Shown piece by piece: positions 1 to 8,856 of a stretch of DNA of 64,000 nucleotides (within the stretch, counting starts at the first letter, position 1; each line of letters begins with the position of its first letter). The stretch comes from DATAES01 sp963721305. GTDB lineage: Bacteria > Actinomycetota > Acidimicrobiia > Acidimicrobiales > JACDCH01. A model generated the notes under the pieces. It had not been told where the DNA came from and did no database searches. It saw only the letters and a program-made list of their open reading frames with translations. The DNA lies in contig CAVRIR010000005.1 of NCBI GenBank assembly GCA_963721305.1, positions 682,001-746,000 of the forward strand. Reading direction: 5' to 3'. The position numbers and the translations under genes are program-made.

Positions 1-642
1 GCCGAGTCGCACCCGGACACGACCGAGCCCGCCCGGCAGCGCGCGCGGTGCCACAGGAAGCAACAGGCGGGCGCGATCAGTGGTCCACTGGAACGCAACG
101 CCGTCCGGCTCGGGACCTTCGGGCCCGAAGAAGCCCGACGCGTAGTGCACCGCGAGAGGTTGATCATCGATGTCGGTGACCCCCAGGACGCGCACGCCGA
201 GCCGCCGCGGGTCCATCAGCCTGCGCTGACGCGCGTCCACTTCCAGCTGCAGCTCCTGGTAGCGATCCGAGAAGACCAGCTTCGGCGACGCAGCACCGAT
301 GGAAGGCGCATCGATCGCCGCGTTCAAACGTTCCACCCAATCGGGCTCGACGACCGCGTCGGGATTGATCAGCGCAGCTCGGCTGGTGGCGCCGAGATCG
401 CGCAGCCCGACGTTGCAGCCGCCCGCGAACCCGAGGTTCGTACCATCACCGACGACCCGCGTCCGCGGCGCGACGGCATGCAACCGGGGTCGCAAGCTGG
501 CGTCGCCGCCGTTGTCCACGACCACCACATCGAGCAGGTCGGACGGCCACCGCGTCTTCGCCAGCGCTTCGATGCAGCGGATGGTCAAATCGGCCGAGCC
601 GTAGTGCACGACCACGACCCGTACCGACGGGGAGGTGGCCAC
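1..642 (-). CDS. GT2 glycosyltransferase, rhamnosyltransferase-like (3' end outside window)
   Basis: The visible 214 residues are the N-terminal catalytic half of a GT-A family 2 glycosyltransferase. They begin with a hydrophobic strand ending VVVVHYGSADLT, followed by VVVDNGGD, the nucleotide-sugar segment NLGFAGGCNVGL, and an NPDA metal-binding motif in place of DxD. The NLGFAGG/NPDA combination is typical of WbbL-like rhamnosyltransferases, which fits the dTDP-rhamnose genes upstream on the same strand. GTG at 642 was chosen because the first beta strand follows eight residues later; GTG at 681 is an in-frame alternative, with a stop just upstream. The acceptor cannot be inferred. Confidence 0.85.
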   Translation of the reverse strand, partial: MATSPSVRVVVVHYGSADLTIRCIEALAKTRWPSDLLDVVVVDNGGDASLRPRLHAVAPRTRVVGDGTNLGFAGGCNVGLRDLGATSRAALINPDAVVEPDWVERLNAAIDAPSIGAASPKLVFSDRYQELQLEVDARQRRLMDPRRLGVRVLGVTDIDDQPLAVHYASGFFGPEGPEPDGVAFQWTTDRARLLLPVAPRALPGGLGRVRVRLG

Positions 643-750
643 GGGTTCACTGTGCCACAGCGCGCTGCGAAGACCGGCCACACCGCGCTCTGACGTGTTC
701 TGGCGTCACTCAGCCCGCATGTGCGCGCCGGTCGACGCGAAACGGGCGAG

Positions 751-2523
751 TCAGTTGGTGACGGTCGCGCAGCCCAAGAACCCGTTGTCGCCGGCGCCGA
801 CGTTGAGCCCGTACGTGCACACCTGATGGGTCCCGTGGCCGACCGGCAACGTGGCCACGTAGCCGTGGCTCGAGCCGTAGCCCGGGAAGAAGGAAGCCAC
901 GTCCGTCCTCGTTGCCTTGGCCTTGCCGACCACGAAGCCCACGCCGTCGGCGTACGCCACCACGTTGATCGGTGAAGCGCTGTCAGGATCGATCGCCCAA
1001 CCGGCGACCGTGATGCCGTTGCTCGCCGGCTGCGCCACGTCGAGCGATCCGAACGGCGTCCCGCTCACGACGACCGTGCGGCAACCGAGGAGGCTGGCCT
1101 GGCCGGCTCCGATGTTCAGGCCGTACGCGCACACCTGGTGCACGCCCGGTTGCACCGGGACCACGCCGGTGTACCCGTGGTTCGCGCCGTAGCCCGGGAA
1201 GAAGGCAGCCACGTCGGAACGAGAGAACGACGCAGGTCCGAACGAGTAGCCGTTGCCGTCGACGTAGACGACGGTGGTCACGGGCGACACCGTGTCGGGA
1301 TCGAGCGCCCAACCGGCAACCTGCAAGCCGGCGGGAACGCGCTGTACGAGGTCGAGCGAGCCGACCGGCGACGAGTTCACGACGACGCTCTTACAGCCAA
1401 CGGCGTTGTTCGCGCCGGGACCGACGTTGAGGCCGAAGACACAGACCTGGTGCACGCCTGGCGTGACCGGCACCACACCGATGTACGCGTGTGCCGAGCC
1501 GTATGCCGGGAACATCGAGCCGACGTCCGATCGCGAGCCCGACGCCGTACCGAGCGAGTAGCCGGTGCTGTCGACATAGGCGGCGACGCCGATCGACGAG
1601 GCCGAGTCGGGATCGATCGCCCAGCCCGAGAGCTGCAGACCCGCAGGCACGCGTTGCATGGAGTCGAGCGAACCGAACGGCATGGTGTTGACCGTGAACG
1701 TCTGGCATCCGAGCTCCGCATTGTTGCCCATGCCGATGTTCAGGCCATACGCACAGACGCGATGGCTTCCCGCGGCCGCGGGAACGACACCCGTGTAGCC
1801 GTGCGCGGAGCCGTAGCCGGGGAACGACGAGTTGACGTCGGGGCGATTGATCGAAGCGGGGCCGAGCGAGTAGCCGTTGCCGTCCACGTACACGACAACC
1901 GTCACGGCCTGCGTCGGCGCGTCCGGATCCGCAGCCCAACCGGTGACCGACAGTCCACCCGGAACGCGCTGGACCGCGTCGAGCGAGCCGAACGGATCAC
2001 TCGGCGGGAGCGGAGGCCCGTTGATGAAATCGAGTGTGACCCACAACCTTCCGCTGCCGTCGAGCACCGTGCCGATGCCGACGCGGTTGTAGTCACCCAG
2101 GATGTTGGCCGTGTGCGGCGGCGAGTTGAGGAACGCGTTCTGGATCGAGCCGACGCTCGGGCCGTACCCGACGTTCTCCCCGATCCGCGTCCAGTCCGTC
2201 GTGACCTGCGCGTCGATCTGCGCGACAAGGTTCGGGTTGTGCGAGAGCGTTCCGGCATTGGCCAGGTTCTGTGACCAAGCGCGAGCGATGTTCGCGGCAC
2301 CGTCGTCCCACTGAAGCGCCGGAAGGCCCGCCGATGCGCGCGCCTGGTTGGTCAGGGCCCAGAACTGCTGCTCCTCGGCGGAGCCCTGTGCGACCGCGGT
2401 CGAGGGCGCGAAGCCGACGAGGCCTGCGCCGATGAGCGCGCCCAATGCCAGAACGCTGACGACGAGTTGCACCAAAGAGTGTCGCGGACGGGTGTCAGTT
2501 GGTCCGACCATTCCCTCCACCAT
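751..2523 (-). CDS. Secreted CAP-domain protein with four C-terminal GW-type repeats
   Basis: 590 residues. A signal peptide (about 15-46, ending STAVAQG) is followed by a CAP/SCP domain (about 50-170) with the conserved blocks LTNQARASAGLPAL, GENVGYG and NSPPHTANIL. CAP proteins are extracellular; bacterial members are often cell-wall associated, with unsettled biochemical roles. Residues 178-590 are four tandem repeats of about 103 residues. Each opens with GSLDxVQR, continues GWAxDPD, a YVDGxGYSxG segment and FPGYGxxHGY, and closes with VCxYGLNxGxG...LGC, whose two cysteines could pair. The gene lies between polysaccharide genes. An in-frame ATG at 2511 is an alternative start. The same repeat occurs in three proteins at 51.8-59.6 kb. 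Confidence 0.9.
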   Translation of the reverse strand: MVEGMVGPTDTRPRHSLVQLVVSVLALGALIGAGLVGFAPSTAVAQGSAEEQQFWALTNQARASAGLPALQWDDGAANIARAWSQNLANAGTLSHNPNLVAQIDAQVTTDWTRIGENVGYGPSVGSIQNAFLNSPPHTANILGDYNRVGIGTVLDGSGRLWVTLDFINGPPLPPSDPFGSLDAVQRVPGGLSVTGWAADPDAPTQAVTVVVYVDGNGYSLGPASINRPDVNSSFPGYGSAHGYTGVVPAAAGSHRVCAYGLNIGMGNNAELGCQTFTVNTMPFGSLDSMQRVPAGLQLSGWAIDPDSASSIGVAAYVDSTGYSLGTASGSRSDVGSMFPAYGSAHAYIGVVPVTPGVHQVCVFGLNVGPGANNAVGCKSVVVNSSPVGSLDLVQRVPAGLQVAGWALDPDTVSPVTTVVYVDGNGYSFGPASFSRSDVAAFFPGYGANHGYTGVVPVQPGVHQVCAYGLNIGAGQASLLGCRTVVVSGTPFGSLDVAQPASNGITVAGWAIDPDSASPINVVAYADGVGFVVGKAKATRTDVASFFPGYGSSHGYVATLPVGHGTHQVCTYGLNVGAGDNGFLGCATVTN

Positions 2524-2591
2524 CCGTTGAGGGCAAAGACGGCGTAGGTATCCGAATCCGATTCGGTGGGCTCGAGCCTACGAGCGCTTGG

Positions 2592-3878
2592 TCAGCGGGG
2601 CACGTCCGAACAGTCGACCGGCATGTTCCAGGTTATGGGCGAGATGGGCAGATTGGCGGATTCAGTGCCGGGGACCTGGCACGTCGCCGTCGCCGCCGAC
2701 ACCGACCCGGGCCAGAACGGCCCAGCGGACCGTGGGTTCCACGCGAGGAAGTTGAAGGCGATCACCACGACCGTCTGGGCGACGATCAACCGTCGGATCA
2801 TCCGGCTCCCGCGGTCGGCGAGGATGCAGCCGGCGGTGACGAGCAGGAGCAAGGGAACGACCACGTAACGGGCGCCACCCTCGCTGCTCTCGCCGACCAC
2901 GAGTCGGACGGGCGCCGTCCCGCGCAACCAGAACGGCACGACGAACGCGACGAGGGCCGTCGCGGCGAGCATCGCGGGCATCCACCGATCAGCGCGATCC
3001 GATGGGACGGTGTGCCTCGCACCGGCCCACAGGAGAAACGCGATCGCGATGAAGACGCCGGTGAACACAACGATCATGATCGATCCCCACGCGGACCACA
3101 GCCGCGTGACCCAGTGGTCGCCGACCAGCAGCGATCCGAACAGTCGGACCGAGACCAGACCGGGCAGGTCACCCACGCTCGACAGCGTCGTCCGTGTGGA
3201 ATCGCGCGTGTGCAGGAGAACGGTCGCCTGCACCGCAAGACCGACGACCAGCGCGGCGAACACCAGCACGTCGGCGCGCTTGCGACGCAGCGCCGTCACG
3301 GCGAACGCAAAAGGAAACACCAGCGCGACGAGGACGATCGACGTGGCCGCAAGGAACGCGACCACGCAACGGACGACGACATCGAACGTGCCCTCTTCAC
3401 GCGAGACGAATGTCATCGCGGCAGCGAAGAACATGATCCAGATCGTGTTCACGACGTTCGCCGTGTTCTCGAACGCGAGCACTGGTGCGAGCACCGCGAG
3501 CGCGGGCACGACGAGCCGAAGCACCGGATCGTTGATCCAACTCGTCAGCGAGCGATAGGTGAACGCGGCGATCAGAGCGGTCGTGAGCGCACCTGCAAGC
3601 GCGAAATAGACAGACAACCGCTCGAGCGGGACGTGGGGCACAGCGAGCGCCAGCAGCCGCGGCACAGCCTGCGCGTAGCCCGCGTAGCCGCGGAAGATCG
3701 TGGAGAGCGGGTTGCCGTGCAGCACATCTGGCGCGTACAGACCACCGTCCTCGGCCCAGATCGTCCGCCAGGGTCGGACGCCCTGCTGGCGGAAGAGCGG
3801 CAGCACGACCGCGGCGAGCAACGCTGCCGACCAGGCTGCGACGCGAGCGGACCGCGGCCACCGCCGGCCGCCGGTCAA
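2592..3878 (-). CDS. Polytopic membrane protein of the polysaccharide cluster, possible GT-C type
   Basis: About 428 residues with roughly ten hydrophobic segments, so an integral membrane protein. After the first segment comes an exterior loop reading TIWAEDGGLYAPDVL. Acidic residues in the first loop are a feature of GT-C glycosyltransferases that use lipid-linked sugars, but the match is only suggestive and I do not recognise a specific family. The start chosen is TTG at 3878, which overlaps the stop of the upstream GT2 gene as TTGA and places the first membrane segment soon after a basic stretch. An in-frame TTG at 3929 would lengthen it by 17 residues. Context suggests sugar transfer or export at the membrane. 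Confidence 0.75.
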   Translation of the reverse strand: MTGGRRWPRSARVAAWSAALLAAVVLPLFRQQGVRPWRTIWAEDGGLYAPDVLHGNPLSTIFRGYAGYAQAVPRLLALAVPHVPLERLSVYFALAGALTTALIAAFTYRSLTSWINDPVLRLVVPALAVLAPVLAFENTANVVNTIWIMFFAAAMTFVSREEGTFDVVVRCVVAFLAATSIVLVALVFPFAFAVTALRRKRADVLVFAALVVGLAVQATVLLHTRDSTRTTLSSVGDLPGLVSVRLFGSLLVGDHWVTRLWSAWGSIMIVVFTGVFIAIAFLLWAGARHTVPSDRADRWMPAMLAATALVAFVVPFWLRGTAPVRLVVGESSEGGARYVVVPLLLLVTAGCILADRGSRMIRRLIVAQTVVVIAFNFLAWNPRSAGPFWPGSVSAATATCQVPGTESANLPISPITWNMPVDCSDVPR

Positions 3879-4588
3879 CCCTGGGTCTGCGGCGCTGGAA
3901 GTTTCGGACCGAAGGCGTAGAAGTACCAATGGAGGTAAACGGGAAGCCAGCGGGTGAGTTGGAACCGAGAGTCCCCGGCTTGGCGCTCGAGCCAGATCGT
4001 GGGCAGCTCGGCGATCGGGAGGCGGTGGCGGCGGGCCTTCGCGACGAGCTCGATTCCGATCTCGAACCCGGCGTCGCCCTCGACGCCGACCGCGTCGACG
4101 AACTCCTTCGAGTAGGCCTTGAACGAGTTCGTCGCGTCATGGGTGCCGACCCGTGCGAACGTGTAGAGCGAGACGCCGGCCAGCCACGACAACGTCTTCT
4201 TCGGCATCGGACCGCCGACCTGCGCCCCGCCCGCCATGTAGCGCGACGCCGCCACGACCGCGCACCCCCGCTCGACCAGTCGAACCATGTCGTCGACGAG
4301 CGAGAGGTCGTCGCTGCCGTCGGCCATCGTCACCACGAGCGTCGGTGCGGTCGCAGCCGCGAACCCGGCGCGGATCGCGCGCGCTGGGCCGGGTCCGATG
4401 GTGTTCAGCACGCCCCGGATGCGTGGGTCACCGAACTTGTCGATGTACGGCGCAGTCGTGTCGCTCGGATCGTCGTAGACCACCACGACCTCGAACGGGA
4501 GTTGGATGCACTCCACCACCCGCTCGAGCACAGGGGTGATCTGGTCGCCTTCGTTGTAGACGGGAATGACGAGCGACGCGCGCGGCAT
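3875..4588 (-). CDS. GT2 glycosyltransferase, polyprenyl-phosphate sugar transferase-like
   Basis: 237 residues with a GT-A fold: N-terminal SLVIPVYNEGDQI, a VVVVYDDPSDT acidic pair, GPGPARAIRAGF and VTMADGSDD, the pattern of dolichol/undecaprenyl-phosphate mannosyl- or glucosyltransferases. No C-terminal transmembrane pair is present, so it is the short, soluble or peripheral form. ATG at 4588 overlaps the upstream dehydrogenase stop as TGATG, implying translational coupling; GTG at 4591 is one codon earlier. It probably loads a sugar onto a lipid carrier for the downstream membrane protein. Confidence 0.88.
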   Translation of the reverse strand: MPRASLVIPVYNEGDQITPVLERVVECIQLPFEVVVVYDDPSDTTAPYIDKFGDPRIRGVLNTIGPGPARAIRAGFAAATAPTLVVTMADGSDDLSLVDDMVRLVERGCAVVAASRYMAGGAQVGGPMPKKTLSWLAGVSLYTFARVGTHDATNSFKAYSKEFVDAVGVEGDAGFEIGIELVAKARRHRLPIAELPTIWLERQAGDSRFQLTRWLPVYLHWYFYAFGPKLPAPQTQG

Positions 4589-5778
4589 CACGCTCGTACG
4601 CCGTTTCCGAACAGGTCCCAGATGTCGACGACCGGCACAACCGGCTCGAGGTCGGCGTACGCGGCGTGCGGCGCGCCCACGAACAGCAGGTCGGATCCCG
4701 CGAGCACCTCATCGACGGAAACGATCTCGGGATCGTTCGAGACATAGGGATCGGTGGTGAGCACTTCCTTGGCCTTGAACCGGAGGATGCGCTTGAGCTT
4801 GTAGCTCAAGCTCGCACGGTTGTCGTCCGACTCGGCCTTGAACGCCATGCCGAGGATGCCCACGCGCATGGTCGACAGATCCCACCGTCGCTCGGCGGCC
4901 GACACGAGGTAGAGCGGCAGACCTTCGTTGATCGTCATGCTCGCGTGTCCGAGCGTGAAGCTGTTGTTGTTGAACGCCGCGAGCTGCATCGCGTCCTTGA
5001 AGAGACACGGACCGGCGGCGAACCCGGCGCGCGGGAGATCGTGTGCACGCGGGTAGTTGTGCGCCAGCGCCGAGCGAATGCGCTCGAAGTCGAGGCCGAA
5101 GTCGTTGGCGATCATGTAGTACTGGTTCGCAACGGCGAACTTGATGTAGCGCCACGTGTTGGTGAACAGCTTCGCCAGCTCCGCCTCGAGCGGATCCAGC
5201 CGGATCGTCTCGCCCGCGATGCGGCTGAAGAACACCTCGGCCCGACCAGCCGCTTCGGGCGTGCAGCCGGACACGATCTGCGGAAGCTCTGAAAGCTCCG
5301 CGATCGCCTTGCCTTCGGCGATGCGCTCGGGGCAGAACGCGATGTCGACGTCGACGCTCGCGTCTGCGATCACCTTCTCGACCAGAGCAGTGACTCCGGG
5401 ATACACGGTCGAACGAAGCACGAGCAGTTGCCCGTCGCGAAGCTCGGGGACGATCTCGGCGATCGCCTTCGGCACGGCGAACAGATCGGGGTTCAGATGT
5501 TCGTCGATCGGGGTGCCGACCACGATCACGATGGTCTCGGCGCGCTGCAGCACGGACCGATCACTGGTGACCGACAGAAACCCGGTCTCGAGGACCTCGT
5601 TCAGCAACTTCTCCGCGTGCGGCTCTTCGAACGGCATCTTCCCGGCCGCGACCATGGCGACCGCGTCGTGGTTGATGTCGTAGAGCGAGACCTTCGCCCC
5701 AGCTTCGGCGAGGACGAGCCCGAGCGGCAGCCCGACGTGGCCGCAACCTCCGAGGATCACGACATCGAGATCGAACAT
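4588..5778 (-). CDS. Nucleotide-sugar dehydrogenase (UDP-glucose / UDP-ManNAc dehydrogenase family)
   Basis: 396 residues. The N-terminal Rossmann motif GGCGHVGLPLG binds NAD. The active-site region AAGPCLFKDAMQL contains the catalytic cysteine and the lysine-aspartate pair of the family, followed by the C-terminal substrate domain (GILGMAFKAESDDNRAS). Such enzymes oxidise C6 of UDP-glucose, UDP-ManNAc or GDP-mannose to the uronate in two NAD-dependent steps; which substrate is used cannot be read here. ATG at 5778 was chosen because MFDLDVVILGG is the natural domain start; the open frame extends upstream without recognisable sequence. It is coupled to the downstream GT2 gene by TGATG. Confidence 0.9.
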   Translation of the reverse strand: MFDLDVVILGGCGHVGLPLGLVLAEAGAKVSLYDINHDAVAMVAAGKMPFEEPHAEKLLNEVLETGFLSVTSDRSVLQRAETIVIVVGTPIDEHLNPDLFAVPKAIAEIVPELRDGQLLVLRSTVYPGVTALVEKVIADASVDVDIAFCPERIAEGKAIAELSELPQIVSGCTPEAAGRAEVFFSRIAGETIRLDPLEAELAKLFTNTWRYIKFAVANQYYMIANDFGLDFERIRSALAHNYPRAHDLPRAGFAAGPCLFKDAMQLAAFNNNSFTLGHASMTINEGLPLYLVSAAERRWDLSTMRVGILGMAFKAESDDNRASLSYKLKRILRFKAKEVLTTDPYVSNDPEIVSVDEVLAGSDLLFVGAPHAAYADLEPVVPVVDIWDLFGNGVRA

Positions 5779-5947
5779 GGCTCCCACCAGGACAGACGTT
5801 GGCACGGTGGACGGCGACCGTACCCCATGCGAAACAGTGTCCCACACGGACCTCGGAGGACCGCCGACCCGCGCGCTCGCGATCGTCCGAGCGGGCGCGG
5901 CGGACACCGAGTCGAACCGCTGGGAAACGGCGCTCGACGCGCCGACG

Positions 5948-7003
5948 TCAGGATGACGGTGATCGCGGCGGCGCGGGCTTCGTCGTGCGAGAGGGAAGGC
6001 GGTGGGCAACCGATCGTGCCGTTCCACGGGCCGCGGTGAGCAGTCGACGCTTGCGTTCGATGAGGCGGCGTTCGCGCTCGCTCACCTCCATCGTCTCGCC
6101 AGGCGCAACCCCGTCATCACCGAGTTCCGCGGCCCGAGGTTCCTCATCTGCGAGCGCGGTGTCCAGCGCCTTACGGATGGAGGTGAGCTGTGACTCCGAG
6201 CCGCGTGCCTCGTCGTCGTCCAGACGTACGAGGCTGACGAAGAACTCGAGCTGATCGCGCGCAGTCAGGGTGAACGAACCGACGCGATAGTCGAGCAGTC
6301 CGAGCCGCGCGCTGGTCTCGAGCAACGACAACAGACTGCGTGGTGTGTACACGCTCGAGTGGACGTCGATGTACTCACCGGACTGGTGCTGCGCCGCGGA
6401 GATGCCGAATGCTGCGACGTCGGCGTCGGGTACGTCAGCGCGACGGACACCGTCGTAGTCGGCGGTTCCCTTCCAGATCCCGACGGTGTCCACGCCGCCG
6501 TCGATCGTGACCACGTTGGCAAAGAAGTCGAACAACTGGCCCGACGTCGGGACCTTCGCGTCGCGCAGGTACCAGTCGATCCAATCTCGCATCTGCGTCT
6601 CGACCCGATTGATGTCGAAGCAGTAGCGGCGATCGGGAACGACCAGCGACAGCACGCCGCCGGGACGCAACGTCTGGGCCGCGGCGGCCATCCAGCCGAG
6701 CGGATTCGGTACGTGCTCGATGACGTGCGAGGCGATCACGTAGTCGAACGGCTGGCCCTCGGCCGTCGCGTCGTGAAGCGATTGATCCTTCTTGACGACG
6801 TAGTCGACCTCGACGATGTCGTCGAGAAACGGCTGTAGTTGTGTGTTGACGGCGTAGCGCTCGCGAAGCTCGTCGGTGCTGTAGTAGTCGACGTAGAAGA
6901 CGGGGCCGTCGTGCTTCGCCACCTTGGGTCGATTGAGGGGTCCGATCTCGAGCCCTTTCATCGCCGCAACGTCGATGAGTGCGAGCGCCCCGCTGCCGGC
7001 CAT
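5948..7003 (-). CDS. Class I SAM-dependent methyltransferase of the polysaccharide cluster
   Basis: 351 residues. The fold is shown by GLEIGPLNRP (motif I position), FDYVIASHVIEHVPNP (motif IV of the Methyltransf_11 group) and LRPGGVLSLVVPDRRYCFD (motif V/VI). Residues after about 270 are charged and basic and look accessory. The gene is read with the rml genes and shares the ASHVIEHV signature and the PDRR motif with the methyltransferase at 10035-10991, so the two may be distant paralogues acting on sugar residues of the same polymer. The target is inferred from context only. Confidence 0.8.
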   Translation of the reverse strand: MAGSGALALIDVAAMKGLEIGPLNRPKVAKHDGPVFYVDYYSTDELRERYAVNTQLQPFLDDIVEVDYVVKKDQSLHDATAEGQPFDYVIASHVIEHVPNPLGWMAAAAQTLRPGGVLSLVVPDRRYCFDINRVETQMRDWIDWYLRDAKVPTSGQLFDFFANVVTIDGGVDTVGIWKGTADYDGVRRADVPDADVAAFGISAAQHQSGEYIDVHSSVYTPRSLLSLLETSARLGLLDYRVGSFTLTARDQLEFFVSLVRLDDDEARGSESQLTSIRKALDTALADEEPRAAELGDDGVAPGETMEVSERERRLIERKRRLLTAARGTARSVAHRLPSRTTKPAPPRSPSS

Positions 7004-7012
7004 GACGTGACT

Positions 7013-7891
7013 CTACGGCGGAGCCCTCGGAGACTCAGTCCGTGAGCGCGGCGACGAGGAGCGCGAGCGGCTCGCGGTGGTCACGCATCTCGGGCAGGCC
7101 GGCGAGTCGCAGCGCGGCATTGTCGAGCACCGAGTTGGCAGGCCGAGGCGCGGGCGCGGTGGATCGAGGTCGGCGGTGGCGATGGGCGACACCCGCTCCG
7201 GATCGTGTCCCGCCAGTTCGAACACCTCACGCGCGAACTCGAACCACGAGACTGCGCCCTGGTTCGTCACATGGAACAGGCCAGGCCGCCGATCGACGGC
7301 GAATCGCCGCAGCACCGGCACCAGATCGCCGACGATGGTCGGATGGCCGATCTGGTCGGTGACGAACTTCGGATCGACACCGTCGTTCGCGATGCGCAAC
7401 AGCGTCTTGACCATGTTCGCTCCGAAGCGCCCGCACACCCACGAGATGCGGACGACGGTGGCGTGTGAGCCGGCGAGCGACACGACCTCCTGCTCGCTCG
7501 CCCACTTCGACCGTCCATAGATCGAAGCCGGCCGGGGCAGGTCCCACTCGTCGTACGGCACGGCTTTGGAGCCGTCGAACACGTAGTCGGTCGACACGTG
7601 GACCAGGTGCGCGCCGGATCGCTCACACGCTTCGGCAACATGGCGCGCGCCGACCGCGTTGACGGCCATCGCCTTGTCGGGATCCGACTCGCAGGCGTCG
7701 ACGGCCGTCCACGCGCCCGCATGCACGACCGCGTCCGGACGAACCGTCAGGATCGCCTGGAGGACCGAATCGCGATCGGTGACGTCGAGCGCGCCATGGT
7801 CGCACGCGACGACCTCGTCGCCGGAAGACTCACACAGGTCGACCAGCTCTCGCCCGACCTGACCGGCGGCGCCGGTGACGAGCAATCGCAT
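7013..7891 (-). CDS. rmlD: dTDP-4-dehydrorhamnose reductase RmlD, C-terminus frameshifted
   Basis: Final step of dTDP-L-rhamnose synthesis: NADPH reduction of dTDP-4-keto-rhamnose. Evidence is N-terminal TGAAGQVG, HVSTDYVFDG and the catalytic YGRSKWASE (YxxxK). The frame is good up to about residue 247 (TADLDPPRP). It then turns into atypical cysteine/arginine/serine-rich sequence ending at 7013. In the neighbouring frame the expected C-terminus follows at once (RPANSVLDNAALRLAG...ALLVAALTD) and ends at 7035. One missing base near 7150, in a GC-only run, explains both. Restored length is 285 residues, normal for the family. Start ATG at 7891 overlaps the rmlB stop (TGATG). Confidence 0.88.
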   Translation of the reverse strand: MRLLVTGAAGQVGRELVDLCESSGDEVVACDHGALDVTDRDSVLQAILTVRPDAVVHAGAWTAVDACESDPDKAMAVNAVGARHVAEACERSGAHLVHVSTDYVFDGSKAVPYDEWDLPRPASIYGRSKWASEQEVVSLAGSHATVVRISWVCGRFGANMVKTLLRIANDGVDPKFVTDQIGHPTIVGDLVPVLRRFAVDRRPGLFHVTNQGAVSWFEFAREVFELAGHDPERVSPIATADLDPPRPRLGLPTRCSTMPRCDSPACPRCVTTASRSRSSSPRSRTESPRAPP

Positions 7892-8856
7892 CAGAGCGCG
7901 TTGCGCTCCTTCAGGGGACGCCACCACCACTCGGTGTCGCGGTACCACGCCACGGTTTCCTGGAGCGCTTCGTCGAGGGTGCGCTGCTTCCTCCAGCCGA
8001 GCGCGGTCACCTTCTCGATATCGACGGAGTACCTGCGGTCGTGGCCGAGTCGATCGGGCACGTAGGTCACCATCTCTTCGCCCACACCGAACAGCTCGAG
8101 CAACCGGTCGACCAGCACCCGGTTCGGCGTCTCGTTGCCGGCACCGATGTTGTAGATCTCGCCAGCGGCGCCGCTTCGTAGGACCAGGTCGACCCCCGCG
8201 CAGTGATCATCCACGTACAGCCAGTCACGCTGGTTGAGCCCGTCGCCGTACAACGGGATCGGGCGACCGTCGATGAGGTTGGTCACGAACAGCGGGATCG
8301 CCTTCTCCGGGAACTGGTACGGCCCGAAGTTGTTCGTGCAACGCGTCACCGTGATCGGAAGCCCGTAGGTGTGGTGGTACGAGAGCGCGATGAGATCGGA
8401 TCCGGCCTTCGACGCCGAGTACGGCGAGCGGGGCTCGAGCGGATCGCTCTCCTTCGAGGAGCCGACCTCGACCGAGCCGTAGACCTCGTCCGTCCCGATG
8501 TGCAGCACCCGCTCGATCTCGAGTCGGCGGGCGGTGTCCATCACGACATTCGTGCCGAAGCAGTTCGTGTTGACGAAGTCGTCAGGACCGAGGATCGACC
8601 GGTCGACGTGGCTCTCGGCGGCGAAGTGCACGACGGCGTCGTGACCGCGCATCGCGTCCTCGAGCGTCGACGGATCGCAGATGTTGCCCTTCACGAACGT
8701 GTACCGCGGATCGTCGTCGACGTCGCGCAGCGTCGACAGGTTGCCGGCGTATGTGAGCGCGTCGTACACGGTCACTTCGTCGTCCGTGTGCTCGAGCACG
8801 TAGCGCACGTAGTTCGAGCCGATGAACCCGGCACCGCCGGTCACGAACTGCTTCAT
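7891..8856 (-). CDS. rmlB: dTDP-glucose 4,6-dehydratase RmlB
   Basis: 321 residues. Converts dTDP-glucose to dTDP-4-keto-6-deoxyglucose with enzyme-bound NAD. Visible are TGGAGFIGSNYVRYVL (NAD-binding Rossmann), HFAAESHVDRSI, the catalytic HIGTDEVYG block, and YSASKAGSDL (YxxxK). FGPYQFPEKAIPLF and NQRDWLYVDDHC complete the RmlB signature. ATG at 8856 overlaps the rmlA stop as TGATG, and its own stop overlaps rmlD the same way, so rmlA-rmlB-rmlD are translated as a coupled unit. No rmlC (3,5-epimerase) lies in the window. Confidence 0.97.
   Translation of the reverse strand: MKQFVTGGAGFIGSNYVRYVLEHTDDEVTVYDALTYAGNLSTLRDVDDDPRYTFVKGNICDPSTLEDAMRGHDAVVHFAAESHVDRSILGPDDFVNTNCFGTNVVMDTARRLEIERVLHIGTDEVYGSVEVGSSKESDPLEPRSPYSASKAGSDLIALSYHHTYGLPITVTRCTNNFGPYQFPEKAIPLFVTNLIDGRPIPLYGDGLNQRDWLYVDDHCAGVDLVLRSGAAGEIYNIGAGNETPNRVLVDRLLELFGVGEEMVTYVPDRLGHDRRYSVDIEKVTALGWRKQRTLDEALQETVAWYRDTEWWWRPLKERNAL

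Noticed and set aside
2499..3920. 473-codon plus-strand open frame
   Set aside because: Low-complexity Arg/Asp/Glu/Gln sequence antisense to the polytopic membrane protein.
7130..7170. Programmed frameshift in rmlD
   Set aside because: No slippery heptamer or downstream structure is evident; a missing base in a GC run is simpler.
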